Shown in pieces: positions 48,219-60,085 of a stretch of 64,000 bases of DNA. The notes beneath the pieces are model-generated. The model saw only the letters and a list, made by a program, of their open reading frames with translations, did not search any database and was not told the origin of the DNA. This stretch comes from Sesamum alatum (lineage: Eukaryota; Streptophyta; Magnoliopsida; Lamiales; Pedaliaceae), in NCBI GenBank assembly GCA_034509735.1, contig JACGWO010000006.1, positions 35,395,141 through 35,459,140 on the forward strand, written 5' to 3'. Made by a program: the position numbers and the translations under genes. How positions within the stretch are numbered: the stretch's first letter is position 1; every line of letters begins with the position of its first letter.

Positions 48219-48644
48219 GTTCAAGAAAAGATTAACTGAAAGGAAGTTTGCCTGATGAAATTGAGACAACAGAAAGATGGGAGAATTAGGTTTTGTGGGA
48301 GTAGTGAGATGAGTCTGAGTCTTGGTTTGGACAGACCAACCATGACAACATGAATAGTTTATACTTTTTATTACAGTAAGTATGAGATAAATTAATAATA
48401 CTGTTGGAGTTCGAACAGGTGGAAAGTTGATGATGGTAGCAAGCACACAATGGTCTCCAGATATTTTCAGGTCCCCATCTTCTTGATTCTTTCTCCTTAT
48501 TGCCAATGTCTTGCTTCCCTCTAAAGTGTCACTAATTACATTTTTTTTTTTTCATTCACAAATTAAAATAGAAAATACGAGCCGACATCTCTACAATTAT
48601 TTCTGGGGTTTCGCAGAGAAGGCTGCCATGGATTTTAATTTTTT
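48219..48644. other. HSF promoter region
   Basis: The presumed promoter and distal 5' UTR of the HSF. I could not find a convincing heat-shock element (alternating GAA/TTC) or a TATA box with good spacing. Confidence 0.35.
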
Positions 48645-48920
48645 TTTTTTAGTCGGAGTAATTAATTTTATTAATTGAAATAAATTGATTACAATCAATC
48701 CCGTCAGTATTAATATTGGACAGAGATAAATATAATAATTATATCGACAATATCACAAATTAATATCTTGTTTTTACAGCAACAAATAAACCTACTATAC
48801 AGTAGAAACAATATCACAAATAAACCTACTATGCAGTAGAAACAAATCATCCCACGCAGGGGATTCGAACCCATAACCTCTAGGATCATGGGGCCTCAGC
48901 TTCGCCTGAGCTAGGCCTCA
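48645..48920 (-). mobile_element. tRNA-derived SINE
   Basis: On the minus strand the element starts TGAGGCCTAGCTCAGGCG, containing an A box (48903-48913), followed about 40 bp later by a B box GGTTCGAATCC (48861-48871). These are the internal RNA polymerase III promoter of a tRNA-like head. An unrelated body follows, with two copies of a CCTACTAT-CAGTAGAAACAA block (48791-48843), ending in a poly(A) run (48643-48653 as T on plus). The head cannot fold as a functional tRNA. The target duplication is not clear. Confidence 0.75.
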
Positions 48921-49451
48921 TTGCATTATTTTTAAGGAGTTTGAAAATTTGTTTTCATTTTTTATTTTCAGTTTTTAAACAATAATTAGAATAAAATATA
49001 CTTGTTTATACGTATTCCTATTAGAAATATATTGATTTGACACCACAATTCAATCTAAAACACAATCTCATTAATTAATTTAAATATATTTTCATTTCAC
49101 ACGAAAATTTATACAAAATTAAAAATACATATTTTTCGCTTAAAACTGAGACAAACAAATGTAATTAGAGATGGTAATGAGGTTCGAGTAATATTCAAAT
49201 TAATCATGAACGTCTCATCCCGCTTGGAACAGGTTTGAAGATATAATCGAATTTTAATGGGTTTTTTTTACATGAATTTCGTTCCATTAAGGCGTATTAC
49301 GCATTTTTATAATTATGTATGTTTTTTATATGTTGTATATCTAAAAATATGCGGATATTATATTTATTTATTTATACCAGCACATAAAATATGTATAAAT
49401 CTAATATTATCTAATTACATCAAAATAGCAGTACAAGATTTGATAAAGTTT
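48921..49451. other. AT-rich spacer
   Basis: No gene or defined element. The ORF 49257-49481 is Tyr/Phe/Ile-rich with no domain and reflects base composition. Confidence 0.45.
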
Positions 49452-49890
49452 TATGGTTTAAATATATTTTTAGTCATGTAATTATACTCCTTTGGTGTTT
49501 TAGTCTTTTATTTTGTTAGGATGGTAAAATAGTCCTGTAATTTTTTTTTAATTTCTCGATATAAAGACAAATTTGGTTGAAAATTTTAAAAGCGGCTGGA
49601 AAGTGATACATTGCATTTGCTGGTTAAAATTGGGGTTTCTCACTTTATTGGTTGTTTTTGGTTGAGGTTGCATCTTATAAGAAACATTGGAAAGCCTCGA
49701 TTTTTAACCAGCACGTGCAATGTACATGCCACTTTCTGCCCGATTTTAAAATTTTCGACCAAATATGTCCTTACATCGAAAAATTAAAAAGACTACAAGA
49801 CTATTTCGCAATATCCTAACAAAACAAAAGACTAAAATACCAAAAAAAAAAAAATAATTACAGGACTAAAAGTAGACAAATTTATCCAAT
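49452..49890. mobile_element. Inverted-repeat MITE, TTTTAGTC(A/C)TGTAATTA family
   Basis: The left half (AAATATATTTTTAGTCATG, GTGTTTTAGTCTTTTATTTTG) is mirrored on the right (CAAAACAAAAGACTAAAATAC, ACAGGACTAAAAGTAGACAA). The centre has paired TTTAAAATTTTCGACCAAAT / ATTTGGTTGAAAATTTTAAA arms. Not coding; ends approximate. Confidence 0.75.
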
Positions 49891-50408
49891 TAAACAAAGC
49901 TTCTCGAAAAATATCTTAATTAGGGTTAGGCAAAAGATAAGAAAAATCAAGAAAACTTTATAATAAAATTAATATAACAATGTAAAATTAGGTATTATAT
50001 GTGAGATATATAGAGGGTCCACTCCCTTGAATGAATGGGTCTAAGAATCCATTCTTAAACTAAACAAATATTTTCAAGTCACAAAAGGTGAATCAAAACA
50101 AGATTTGAAAACCATAAAAGTAGTTAATTAAATTAAGTGGAAAAGTGAAAGTGCAGTAAACATATATATATATATATATAGTCTTGAAAGATTGCTTTTT
50201 TATATATTATATGATTTAATAAAAAAATAAAATATAGGTGGAATGATGGGATTTGGTTTTTAGTACTACTAAATTAGTGATTTAAATCATGAAGGACATT
50301 CAACCACGTCATGGGAGCTTAATGTTCAGACACTTATACAACCAAATTTGATTGAAATATTATAGTACTTTGCCTATTGTCTTTATATTACACATACATT
50401 TATATATA

Positions 50409-50873
50409 TGATTAATTGCAATTTTCATCTTTTAATTATAGGTATTTGATTTTTTGGTCATTTAAGTTTTTAGGGTAGCAAAATAGTCCTTTAACTTTTC
50501 AGTTAATTGTATTTTCCGTCCTGTAAATATAAGTATTTGGCGTTTTGGTCCTTTAAGTTTCTAGGGTAGCAAAATAGTCATTTAACTTTTCAATTTTCAC
50601 GATTTTCGTCCTCTAGTCGCTGGATTTTTTAAAACTTGCCGGAATAATGGCACGCAATGAGGTTGATTGTCTTCTTGAGTGATACCACATTCAGGCATTG
50701 CCCCTTCTTCCGGCGAGTTTAAAAGCCTCACGTGTGAATCGTGTGCCATTATTCTGGTGAGTTTTAAAAAATCCAGCGATCAGAGGAGTTAAAGGACTAT
50801 TTTGCTATCTTAGAAACTTAAAGGACCAAAACGCAAAATGCCTATAATTACAGGATGAAAATTACAATTAACC
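50409..50873. mobile_element. Inverted-repeat MITE flanked by TA microsatellites
   Basis: The left end GATTAATTGCAATTTTCATC pairs with the reversed right end GGGTTAATTGTAATTTTCAT, and a partial internal repeat of the left arm lies at 50509-50620 (CTGTAAATATAAGTATTTGGCG). TA tracts flank it at 50400-50408 and 50874-50898. Shared words (TAGGGTAGCAAAATAGTC) link it to 44759-45209. Confidence 0.75.
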
Positions 50874-50898
50874 CATATATATATATATATATATATAT

Positions 50899-51621
50899 GG
50901 ATAAGCTAAGAAATCTAAAATTAAATAACAACTCAATAATATAGAGCTTTTTTCTTTTTTTTCCCTTCATTTTCTTTGTAAGTAAGGTAGCAAATTCCTA
51001 AAAGTTTCTCTACTTTAAAATATTCAATTTGTACCATAACCATCAACAATATTAAAATTAGAATTACTTCGACTAAATTCAGTAACAAGATAATTTTATA
51101 TGAGTCTAATGTAAAAATATCTAAAAATATAAATAATATCGCATCAGTATAACATAAAATTGTTAACGTGTTATTATTTCTATTATACATTATGATGAGA
51201 ATAATTATTTAAGATTAATATCTTAACACACTTCCGTATAAATTAACTCTGAACCCATAAAATCATTTTTATTTTTATAAATAGATGGTGTCACAACCTC
51301 TTGCTTGGTATGTATCTTATACCTTGTAAATAATTGCTACATTTAAAAATTTCAATATTATTAATTTAATATTAATATCTTAACGAATGCGAAGAAAAGA
51401 AAATTGCAATAAGACAAACAAATGTTGAGTTGGAATTAGTATAATTTTGTCTTATTTTGGGCAGAGGAAAAGAGTGTAGTAAGACCGTTGAGACGAAGAA
51501 TATTATAAGTGTAAGAAAGAGACATGCTCCCCACCGGATTACACGTGTCGTTGAAAAAAGTTGCAACGATATAATGAGTGTAAAGAATAAAAACACAACA
51601 AATCAAAAGACAATTAATTTA

Positions 51622-51664
<43 letters not shown>

Positions 51665-51910
51665 CAAGGTAGATTAATAATAATTTAATGGAGGTTCCGG
51701 AGGGTTGTAGAAACCATTGATTCCACCAAGATTTTAAAAAGTTTAAATCAGGGTTCTTAGATCCGGAACCATCTATCTTCAAAAGCTGAAATAAAACAAT
51801 AAAATGACAAATAATGAAATACGTATAATTTTGTCTGCTTTGGGAAAAGATTTATTCACCTTTTGTAAACTTTGAGAGCTTACAAAATACTAAAAAGTGT
51901 TTTTCATTTT
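50899..51910. other. AT-rich spacer
   Basis: Apart from the AAT microsatellite no gene or element is recognised. Short ORFs here have biased composition (poly-Asn from the AAT run). Confidence 0.45.
51622..51663. repeat. (AAT)14 microsatellite
   Basis: An uninterrupted run of AAT units in intergenic DNA. Confidence 0.95.
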
Positions 51911-52335
51911 GGGTAAATTACAGTTATCTCTCTTGAGGTTTAATATAATTATAAATATCTTCTTGTTGTTTGAAAAATTATAAATATTCCCCTGAGATTT
52001 GTAACCGTCTAACAAATAATCAATTTCCCTCCATTTTATGGGTGAAATGACTAAAATGCCTTTATGCACTAAATTATTTTTTATTTAATTCTTAAAATAG
52101 GTTTGGACTACAATGCACATGAAGAGGTTTCTTAAATTTTTTACACAGAGAAGCAATAATGTAATTTACCTCGGTTGATTTTTCTATAATTTTAATAAAA
52201 AAAATTTAAGGGGAAAATGGTCAATTTCAGGTCTTTGGTTAAAAATTACAAACTTTAAGAGGTATTTGTAATTTTTCAAACAACGAGGGGTATTTGTAAT
52301 TACCGAACCTCAGGGGAGGTAATTGTAATTTACCC
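51911..52335. mobile_element. Inverted-repeat MITE, GGGTAAATTACA family, copy 1
   Basis: The left GGGTAAATTACAGTTATCTC and TTGTTTGAAAAATTA(T/C)AAATA match the reversed right end GGGTAAATTACAATTACCTC and the TTGTTTGAAAAATTACAAATA that follows. Flanks TTTCATTTT and TATAATTTT agree at 7 of 9. A sister copy lies at 53290-53710. Confidence 0.8.
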
Positions 52336-53289
52336 TATAATTTTTAAAAGAAATTTGAGTTCATGAAACTAAGAATAATATATTGAAACTTAGAAGTTCA
52401 AAGTAAGGAGTATCTAACTTAATTAATTTAAAATTTTAACAAATTCGTTCAATATTTTAAATAAAGTTTATTCAAGAAAAAATACTAGTGTTCGACGTGC
52501 ATATGAAAATATATTAAAATAATTAAGAAAAAATATTGTATTTTTTGAAAAATTATTCTTGAAAATTACAAATATACTAGCTAGTTTTCTTCCTCGTCAA
52601 AATTCTTGTACAGACATTTTAAACTAGTAAAATTGACCAGAAGAGAACACCCGAAAAGGTCATTAATAAGACTTACAGAACATCACCGGCGCCGCCGCGA
52701 GCTGTGGCTGAATAAATACATGACGTAAATGTATAATATTATTTTAGCTCATGACTTTCCAAAAGTATGTTATTAAATTCTCATCAATTATTTGTTTAAA
52801 TAGTTAGATTCATATGATAAAATGCTGGTGATTTAATTAAATGTACGTTAATTACATCGATAGCTCTTGATATTAAGTTTAGTTACATAAACATTTCTTC
52901 ACATTTTATAAAAGAATAAGTACACCCTCTATGTAATTTATCAAGAGGTGTACTTGTACTTGTAAATTCGTTTTTGACGAGATGTTGATGTAAATTATGA
53001 TTACAATATCAGAAGAATTAAGTATATGTGTATTTAGACATAACTTTAGATAACATCCATTTAACTTACCCTTCCATTAATAGCAACATTAGCATTTCAA
53101 TTTTGATATCATTGTAGGCGCATTTACTGGCTGACAACTTTACTTTGAAAGAAAATTCTAATACAAATCGAGTTTGATCGAATCTAAATTGATTATATTC
53201 AGAGAAAATACCCAATCACATGACAAGTAATCACACTCGCTCTGTGATTGATTTAGTCTGACCAAACCTAATTTGGATTAAAAAAAAAA
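52336..53289. other. AT-rich spacer
   Basis: A short GC-rich phrase (CATCACCGGCGCCGCCGCGA, 52682-52701) stands out, but no ORF or domain accompanies it. Nothing else was recognised. Confidence 0.4.
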
Positions 53290-53710
53290 GGTAAATTACA
53301 TCTACCTCCCCTAAAGTTTGGCATAATTACAAATACCCCTCATTATTTGAAAAATTACAAATACCCCTGAGATTTATAATTTTTAACCAAAGGCATAAAA
53401 TTAACCATTCTGCCATTGAAATTTTTATTAAAATTATAGAATAATCGACCAAGACAAATTGTATTATTGCTCATTTGTGTAAAAAACTCAAGAAACTTCT
53501 CCCTGCACATTTAGTCCAAATTATTTTTAAGAATTAAATAAAAATAATTGCAATACATAAGGGCATTTTGGTCAGTTCACCTATAAAAATTGATGGAAAT
53601 GATTATTTGTTAGATGGTTACAAACCTTAAGGGGGTATTTGTAATTTTTCAAACAATGAGAAGGTATTTATAATTATATCAAACCTCAGGAGATGTAGAT
53701 GTAATTCACC
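53290..53710. mobile_element. Inverted-repeat MITE, GGGTAAATTACA family, copy 2
   Basis: Ends GGTAAATTACATCTACCTCC and, reversed, GGTGAATTACATCTACATCT. Internally it shares ATTTGTTAGATGGTTACAAA and the TGAAAAATTACAAATACCCC arms with copy 1 at 51911-52335, but is read in the opposite orientation. Not coding. Confidence 0.8.
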
Positions 53711-54104
53711 GTAAAAAATCTCTTGCGTTGGTCGGAAGGTACCATCATAGAAATACATATAACAAACAATCCATGAAAATTTTTCAACCACATCGGATAT
53801 CACGGGCCAATTATTGTGTATACTGGCATAACATGATCCTCATCGTCTGATGAAATAAGTATATAAAAAGTAGGAATACTGGAACACACACAAAGACACC
53901 ATACATTGGCCATGGATAGGTGTAAGAATGTGAGCATTCGATTCTTACAAGCCATTTTGAAGCGACAAATATATGGTGGACCTAAGGTCCATTATTTTGA
54001 CACACATTCACTCACATTATAGTACTACAGGAAAGGAGAGCATTGTATTAAGTCCAACCAGACGTAAAGTTCTCCAGATCTTTTGCAAGCAAAAGCCCGG
54101 GGCT
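53711..54104. other. 3' flank of ARD copy A
   Basis: The region downstream of the stop codon; the first 150 bp are probably 3' UTR. No other gene was seen. Confidence 0.4.
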
Positions 54105-57100
54105 TTAAGCTGCAGCGTCGACTGCTTGATCAGCACCTGCCTTCTTCACAAAAGTTTCGACATACTCTTGCCTGCACCGTATCAACTTTCTACCATTAAT
54201 CTCTAATCCTTTTACTTCTTTTTTTCTTCAATGTTCTTGCACATCTTAGTTTCGTTAGGGATGGGGGAGTCAGGGCACGCATATTAGTATAGGTTATACT
54301 TAGGAGGTCTAGGGACTCTAGATCCCTTGTTAACCGTAATCATCCATATGGTGGAACGTATATGGGGTCCACCATACGCGAATGGTTTTGATGTTCAATA
54401 GTCGGGGGCCTCCTAAGAATTTCCTATTAAGATAGAGAAGGCAGAACGCACCTTGCAGGAAGATGATCGTGAGGGCGATTAAACGGAGTCCAAACAGGAT
54501 CACCAACAAAGAGTCGCATTGCCTGCATACACAGATTTTATGATCAAAGATGTATCTGGAATCGTGATGATAAAATTCTTGAAAGATCAATACACCAACA
54601 GTTCCACAATGTGGTAAAGACCAATGAAGAAAACTGAATAAGTGAGAGTACATCACAAGAAACAATGAACGTTACAAATTTGGAACCCACATACAAAGAT
54701 TTACATTAGGGCTACATGCAAATTCAGCTCTTAAACTTTGTTTTCAGTAACAATTCACCATAAAATGACACTAGGGTGTATTAAAAATCTAAACTTGATA
54801 TCGCAGCAAGGATCTTGCTCTATAAATGCGGGTCACGAGATCTTTACCTTGATGTAATTGTTGGAATCAAGTGTAAAGCGATGATAAATTCCAGCCGGAA
54901 GAACAATCATTGCCCCTTTCTTTACCCAGATGCGGATCCAAGATTCATCATGATCACGCACATCAAAATAACCTACATGAAAAAACTCATTTACATAGGA
55001 TCATCAATAAAAGAACAGCAGAATGACCAAGTCAAGCTAGTCACCATGAACCTACCACTCCCTGCAACACAATAGCGGATTTCCTCATCTGTGTGAAGAT
55101 GTTCTTCATAGAAGCTCTTGATCTTCTCGTCATAATTTGGCAGTTTTTCTGGGCAAACTTCACAGAAGTCCTGAAGAATGTGAAAAGTTCCATTACATTA
55201 ATATTACACTGGGTAGCAAGTAATTAGTTCCGAGAGAAAGATTATCAGATGAAAATATATCTTGGACTTCAATTATTCCCGACGTTATGAGCTAGCATAC
55301 CATATAAGAATATCCACGAGCTTCACGAATTTTCTTCAACTCTGGATCTGTTTCATATTTGTCAGCATCTAACTTCCAGCTAAGCACTCCAAGCTCTAAA
55401 AGGATTGCAAAGGCACTCAATTTAGAAACTCACATCAGATGGCCAATCCACTTAGCCAAGAAATTGTGTGATGGATCTTTAGAGGGATTTACATTAATAT
55501 GCATTAGGATTAGGTCTTGGCTAAATAAATTGAATGAAATGGTTTTGTAAAAATATTTTTAGGAGAATGAGATTGTACACGGTTGGCCTCTCGTATCAAA
55601 GATTGTAGGTTATAAATACAAGCGAAAGCGTAACTTGTTTGACAATATAATGACAATTTCTAGGAATTCATACCATCAAGTTTTTCAAAGGACACAAAGA
55701 TTGTAGGTTATAAAATACAAGCGAAAGCGTAACTTGTTTGACAATATAATGACAATTTCTAGGAATTCATACCATCAAGTTTTTCAAAGGACACAAATTC
55801 TTTTGGGTTACGGTGATGAGGAAGTCTCTGATCTTCATCACTGTCATCCATGTACCATGCCTGAATAACTTCGGCTCTGTCGTCCTGCATAACAAATATT
55901 TGAGGCGGATCCAATAACTCAGCAATTTCTTTTTCTTCTGATATATTAATTCTTAGACAAAAGGCAGAAGTATGACAAGGAAATAACTTATAAATGGAAA
56001 ACTATAATTCTATTTAGTAGAAAACCAGTCCGATTGCTTTTTTAGTAACAGAAAACACCAGTCATTCAATACCTATACACAGAGACAGAAACGGACGAGG
56101 CATAAACAAAACACGAATATATGTCCAGGACATGTTAATATGCAACTATATTACACATCAATTAGCCAATACTCATTCAAGCAAGCATAACACAGAAAAT
56201 AAAAAATTCCGGATAAGAGTTTTACATTCAACAAGAATTGTTACATGTCGCTCCCATAACAAAGAAAACAATCAGTAGAAATTCATGTGTGCACGACTCA
56301 TGATTCAGAATCACAATAGAACTAAACCAGCACTACAGGCTTAAATCCAACATTGAACAACCCCATGAATTGGACGAGCGTAGACATCAGAACTCTTGGA
56401 TGTGCAAAGGGAACTAATGATGACGAAAAGGGTAGAGATATTTATCCAGAGTCGACTGAACTCCCTTTAGTCTTATGCAAGAGCACCCTGATCAAAAAGG
56501 TTCTATAAATTGTCTATTCTCCACAGCAAACTTTCAAATTTCAACCATATCCATCCACTACGTGTTCTACATTAAACCTATAGGATTTTCCGGGAATCCA
56601 AACACAAAAACTCAATTCAAGTTATTGATGGAGATATGCTTAGACGGTTCCACCCCTTCCCCACTACTCCCCATTTCCCAAAGGACCAAGCGGAGCTCAG
56701 CCAACAAACGTGAGTTAGTGCAAAAACAGTCATATTAACCTTTAGCAAGAACCTAAATTCAATTCCTCACACACATCTATACCTTACAAATTTCATAGCT
56801 AAAGCATGTAAAGAATCCAAGCCATCATCAATACAGCTACTGACAATCAAAATGATGAACAAAATATAATCTTGAATTTTTCAGAAACATCAAAATTTAG
56901 CTTCCACAAGAATGCAAACCCGTCAAAATCTCTTAATACATCATATTAGAGCTTGGCCCTTGCAAAGAAAATATAAATAATGAACAAAACAACCAAAACA
57001 GAAATCAGGAATTACCCAGCAAATCAAAATTGAAGTAACAAAATTAAGAATTCACACAACCACATAACACAATCATCTACGAATAAACCCTAGCAACCCT

Positions 57101-57259
57101 AAAAGCAAAAAGGAAGAAAGAAAAAAAGAATTTACAATTATCCGAGCAAATAAAACTGCAATTCTACACAATCAAGAATTCATACCAGCACACAAATCAC
57201 ATACAACGTTGGACAACAAGAAAATTGAAGATGTTCCATACCTTGCTAAGAGAACCCAT
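54105..57259 (-). CDS. Acireductone dioxygenase (ARD), copy A
   Basis: ARD oxidises the acireductone of the methionine salvage (Yang) cycle. With iron it gives the 2-keto acid precursor of methionine plus formate; with nickel it gives CO. Seven exons (57259-57242, 55884-55773, 55395-55301, 55170-55056, 54972-54848, 54522-54452, 54171-54105) encode 200 residues, the family length. The cupin metal ligands are intact: H99, H101 and E105 in EEHLHTDEE, and H144 in AGIYHRF. The protein runs [20 protein letters not shown] to [11 protein letters not shown] and has no targeting signal; ARDs are cytosolic/nuclear. Exon 2 ends in a 99-bp tandem duplication that created a decoy donor. A second ARD gene lies 3.8 kb upstream in the same orientation. 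The salvage cycle supports ethylene and polyamine synthesis. Confidence 0.95.
55601..55797. repeat. 99-bp tandem duplication at ARD exon 2
   Basis: Copy 1 (55601-55698, 98 bp) and copy 2 (55699-55797, 99 bp) are identical but for one extra A (TATAAATAC against TATAAAATAC). Copy 2 contains the last 25 bases of exon 2 and its splice donor. Copy 1 therefore holds a duplicate of that exon end and donor inside the intron. Confidence 0.95.
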
Positions 57260-57267
57260 TTTCTTCC

Positions 57268-57289
57268 TCTCTCTCTCTCTCTCTCTCTC
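57268..57289. repeat. (CT)n microsatellite just upstream of the ARD copy A start
   Basis: About eleven CT units (GA on the sense strand) lie within 30 bp of the ATG at 57259, in the 5' UTR. Confidence 0.9.
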
Positions 57290-59001
57290 AGAGGACGCTT
57301 TCAGCTTGGAGCAATTCTGCTTCGGAGCGACGACGACTATGAAGTGGAAAATTCCATCTAAATTTAGGATTTTGATCGCGATATCTTGCTGTAAAGACTA
57401 ATTTAACCCTCATCTTAGAACATTGTATGTCCAAGTTAATTGAATAGGCAGTGGCATTCTGGTCATTCGTTATGACGAAAAATAAATATTCCAACACGAA
57501 ATATGAATGGCTGGCTGGATGACCGGAATTTTTGCTTATTTTAATTATATGAATTAATTTGTTTTGAAGAAGAAATATACAGTGGAAACTCTATAAATTA
57601 ATACTCTATAAATTAATAATTTTTTTCAGTTCTGATTTGAACTCAAAGTCAAAATTAATAATTTTGATAAATTAATAACATAATTTTTTTTTAAAGATTT
57701 TTATATAAATTTATGGTCCTTTCATAAATTAATAATTCTATAAAATTACAAATATAACTAGGACAACATAGTAAAATATGACTCATTTGTTGCTTGCTTC
57801 TTCTTAAAATTTAAATCTAGTTATATTCATCTCTAACTTTTCTTACTACATCCAAAAGCTCCGGGTTGCGTTCTCAACTGCGGTAAAAAATTACGAAAAG
57901 TTGTTGCCGTTAGGAGTGCTTCCTTCTCCGTAATTGGTTACAAATCTTTTTGAGTGCATGTGGGATCATCTCTCTTATGTTCACATAGTGCTTTACGTAT
58001 TTGATCTATCATGATTGATTTTTGGACACCTTTTAAATGTGAAGACATGGTTGGCTTTTATTTGAATTGACCAATTAGGAATGTTTGACGTTGTTTATAT
58101 AATGGTTGATTTTGTTACCATACGTGAACTTGCATTAAATTTTAACTAATACTACATACTTCAATAAACTTTGTCTTTTTTTAGGGAGATGTATTATATT
58201 TAATTAGTCACATCGTATATGAATATCATTCAATTAGTTAATACAATGTTTATGTTTTATTCATGAAGAATTATGTAGTTTCATTGAATCGAAAAAAAAT
58301 CTCTTTAAATTAATAAATTATTAATTTATCAATTAAATTAATACCCCTTTAAATTAATAAAATTACGTAGTCCCGATATTATTAATTGATAAAAGTTAGA
58401 CTGTAATAATACAAATGTTGATTAAACATATTAATAATTTTAAATTATAATATATATATACATATTAAATAAAGAATTATTATAAAATAAACTTGTAATG
58501 ATATTTTTAAGATATAATTTTTATTTGTGTCTCAATCTTCCACTTTATCAAACATATGTTAAGTATATGAACGAGTTTTTTACTGTCTATGCTATGTTGT
58601 GGCATGGTGCAGGTTGTTTTCTTGAAATTTAATATAAGGTTGTTCGTTTAACAATTAATTGACTATATTAAGGTTGATTTGAGTATTATGATTAGTAAAA
58701 CAGAAAAAGGTCTAGAAACAATTAACACGAAACTTAATTTAAGGTTGTATCTTTATCATTAAAAGTTGATTATACTAAGGTTGATTTCAATATCTTGATT
58801 AGCAAACAGAAAATGTCTTAAAACACTTAACTTTATTGTAACTTGCCATTTAATTAATGTGGTTTATTATATAATTATAGTAAAATACATTGTGTATATC
58901 CGGAAACTTGGATATTTGAATCAAAACTCAGATATATACCTAACCGTGAGTGATTTTAATTTGTGACGATTGTTCTCTAGTTTGTTATTTTATTTTTTTT
59001 T
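57290..59001. other. Promoter of ARD copy A and AT-rich spacer
   Basis: The first few hundred bases are the presumed promoter. From 57585 onward ATAAATTAATA-type words recur (57590-57735 and 58300-58400), suggesting a decayed repeat. There is no gene. Confidence 0.45.
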
Positions 59002-60085
59002 GGGTAAATATAATTTACCCTCCTGTGTTATTGGAAAGTTTAATTTACTCCCTTGTGAAAAAACAAAGTGCAAGAAACTCCCTTATATTTTTAGAAATAA
59101 AACAATTTACCCCCTGAGGCTAGGGGTGTATTACACACACCCAAACTGCGAATTTTATCATTTTGACCAATATATTATTTTTTATATCTTAAATTTTGAA
59201 CGGTTAGATTTTATTTACAATCGATCCAATGGTTAATACAAATTTATTGAAATGGATGGCTAAGATTAAATATGATCAATGGTCCGGATATTGCAAATTA
59301 TATATATATATATTATTTATTATATATAAATATGATATATATATATATGTATACCCGCATCGTCGCCCCCCAGCCTCCGTTCGCCGGCGGCCCCAGCCCC
59401 CGCCCGTCGCCGGCCCCAGCCTCTGTCCGGCGCCGCCCCAACCTCTGCCCTTCGCCTTCGCCCGCCGTCGCCCGCCGTCGCCCGCCGCCCACTTCGCCCG
59501 TCGCCCGCCGCCCACTTCGCCCGTCGCCTCCCTGCGATTGAAACCCCTTTTCCCCCCCACCCACCCGCGGCCAAATCCTCCCCCCAACAACTCGCCGCTG
59601 CAACCCCTCCCCCTCCCCCTTCCCCTTCCTAGATCTGGAAACCTCCCTCCCGCCACCTTCAGACCACCGCTCGGCACCTTCAAATCACCAGCCCAACTGC
59701 CGCCTTCCAGCCCCTCCTCCCCCTGTTCTCTCTCTCTCTCTCTGTATACATATATATATATAATATTTATATAAATAAATATATACAATTAAACATATAT
59801 AAAATTTTAAAAATATATAAAATTATATATATATATATATATTAAAATTTTAATATATTTATAAATAATGTTGGTGAGATCTGAACCGTTTATCCAAATG
59901 ATATTAGATCTAACGGTTTTAATATAAGGGTAAAAATGTAATTTTATAAATTAAAAATTAAAAAAATTAGGAAATGGCGCGTGAAATGCACCAAACGCGT
60001 CGATGGGGTAAATTGCATCATTTCAAAAAGTATAAGAGGGTTTTTTGCACTTTATTTTTTCACAGGGAGGTAATTGTCTTTAACC
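59002..60085. mobile_element. Long inverted-repeat element carrying a GC-rich insert
   Basis: The left arm contains TTTACTCCCTTGTGAAAAAA, CAAAGTGCAAGAAACTCCCTT and ACAATTTACCCC; the reversed right arm reads TTACCTCCCTGTGAAAAAAT, AAAGTGCAAAAAACCCTCTT and GCAATTTACCCC. Weaker pairing extends inward to AACGGTTAGAT / AACCGTTAGAT, giving arms near 270 bp. T-tracts lie just outside both ends, a possible target duplication. The centre (59353-59747) is a C-rich block described separately. No transposase is present; it looks like a Mutator-like element with acquired cargo. Confidence 0.7.
59353..59747. repeat. GC-rich CCG/CGCC minisatellite block
   Basis: A roughly 395-bp block of very high GC, including repeats of the unit CGCCCGTCGCCCGCCGCCCA (59463-59530), lies in DNA that is otherwise mostly A and T. 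GTATAC stands at both edges (59349-59354 and 59745-59750), with TA tracts beyond. Several overlapping Pro- or Gly/Arg-rich ORFs on both strands follow from this composition and are not believable genes. Confidence 0.75.

Noticed and set aside
48861..48913. Possible tRNA gene (GGTTCGAATCC and TAGCTCAGG)
   Set aside because: The pol III boxes are present, but the arms do not pair into a cloverleaf and the sequence continues into a poly(A)-ended body; a SINE explains it better.
51457..51672. ORF with poly-Asn tail
   Set aside because: The tail is the AAT microsatellite and the rest has no resemblance to a known family.
59229..59788. Overlapping 84-181-residue ORFs on both strands, Pro-rich or Gly/Arg-rich
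   Set aside because: They follow from the CCG/CGCC minisatellite; long ORFs in all frames are expected at such GC content, and no domain or start context supports any of them.
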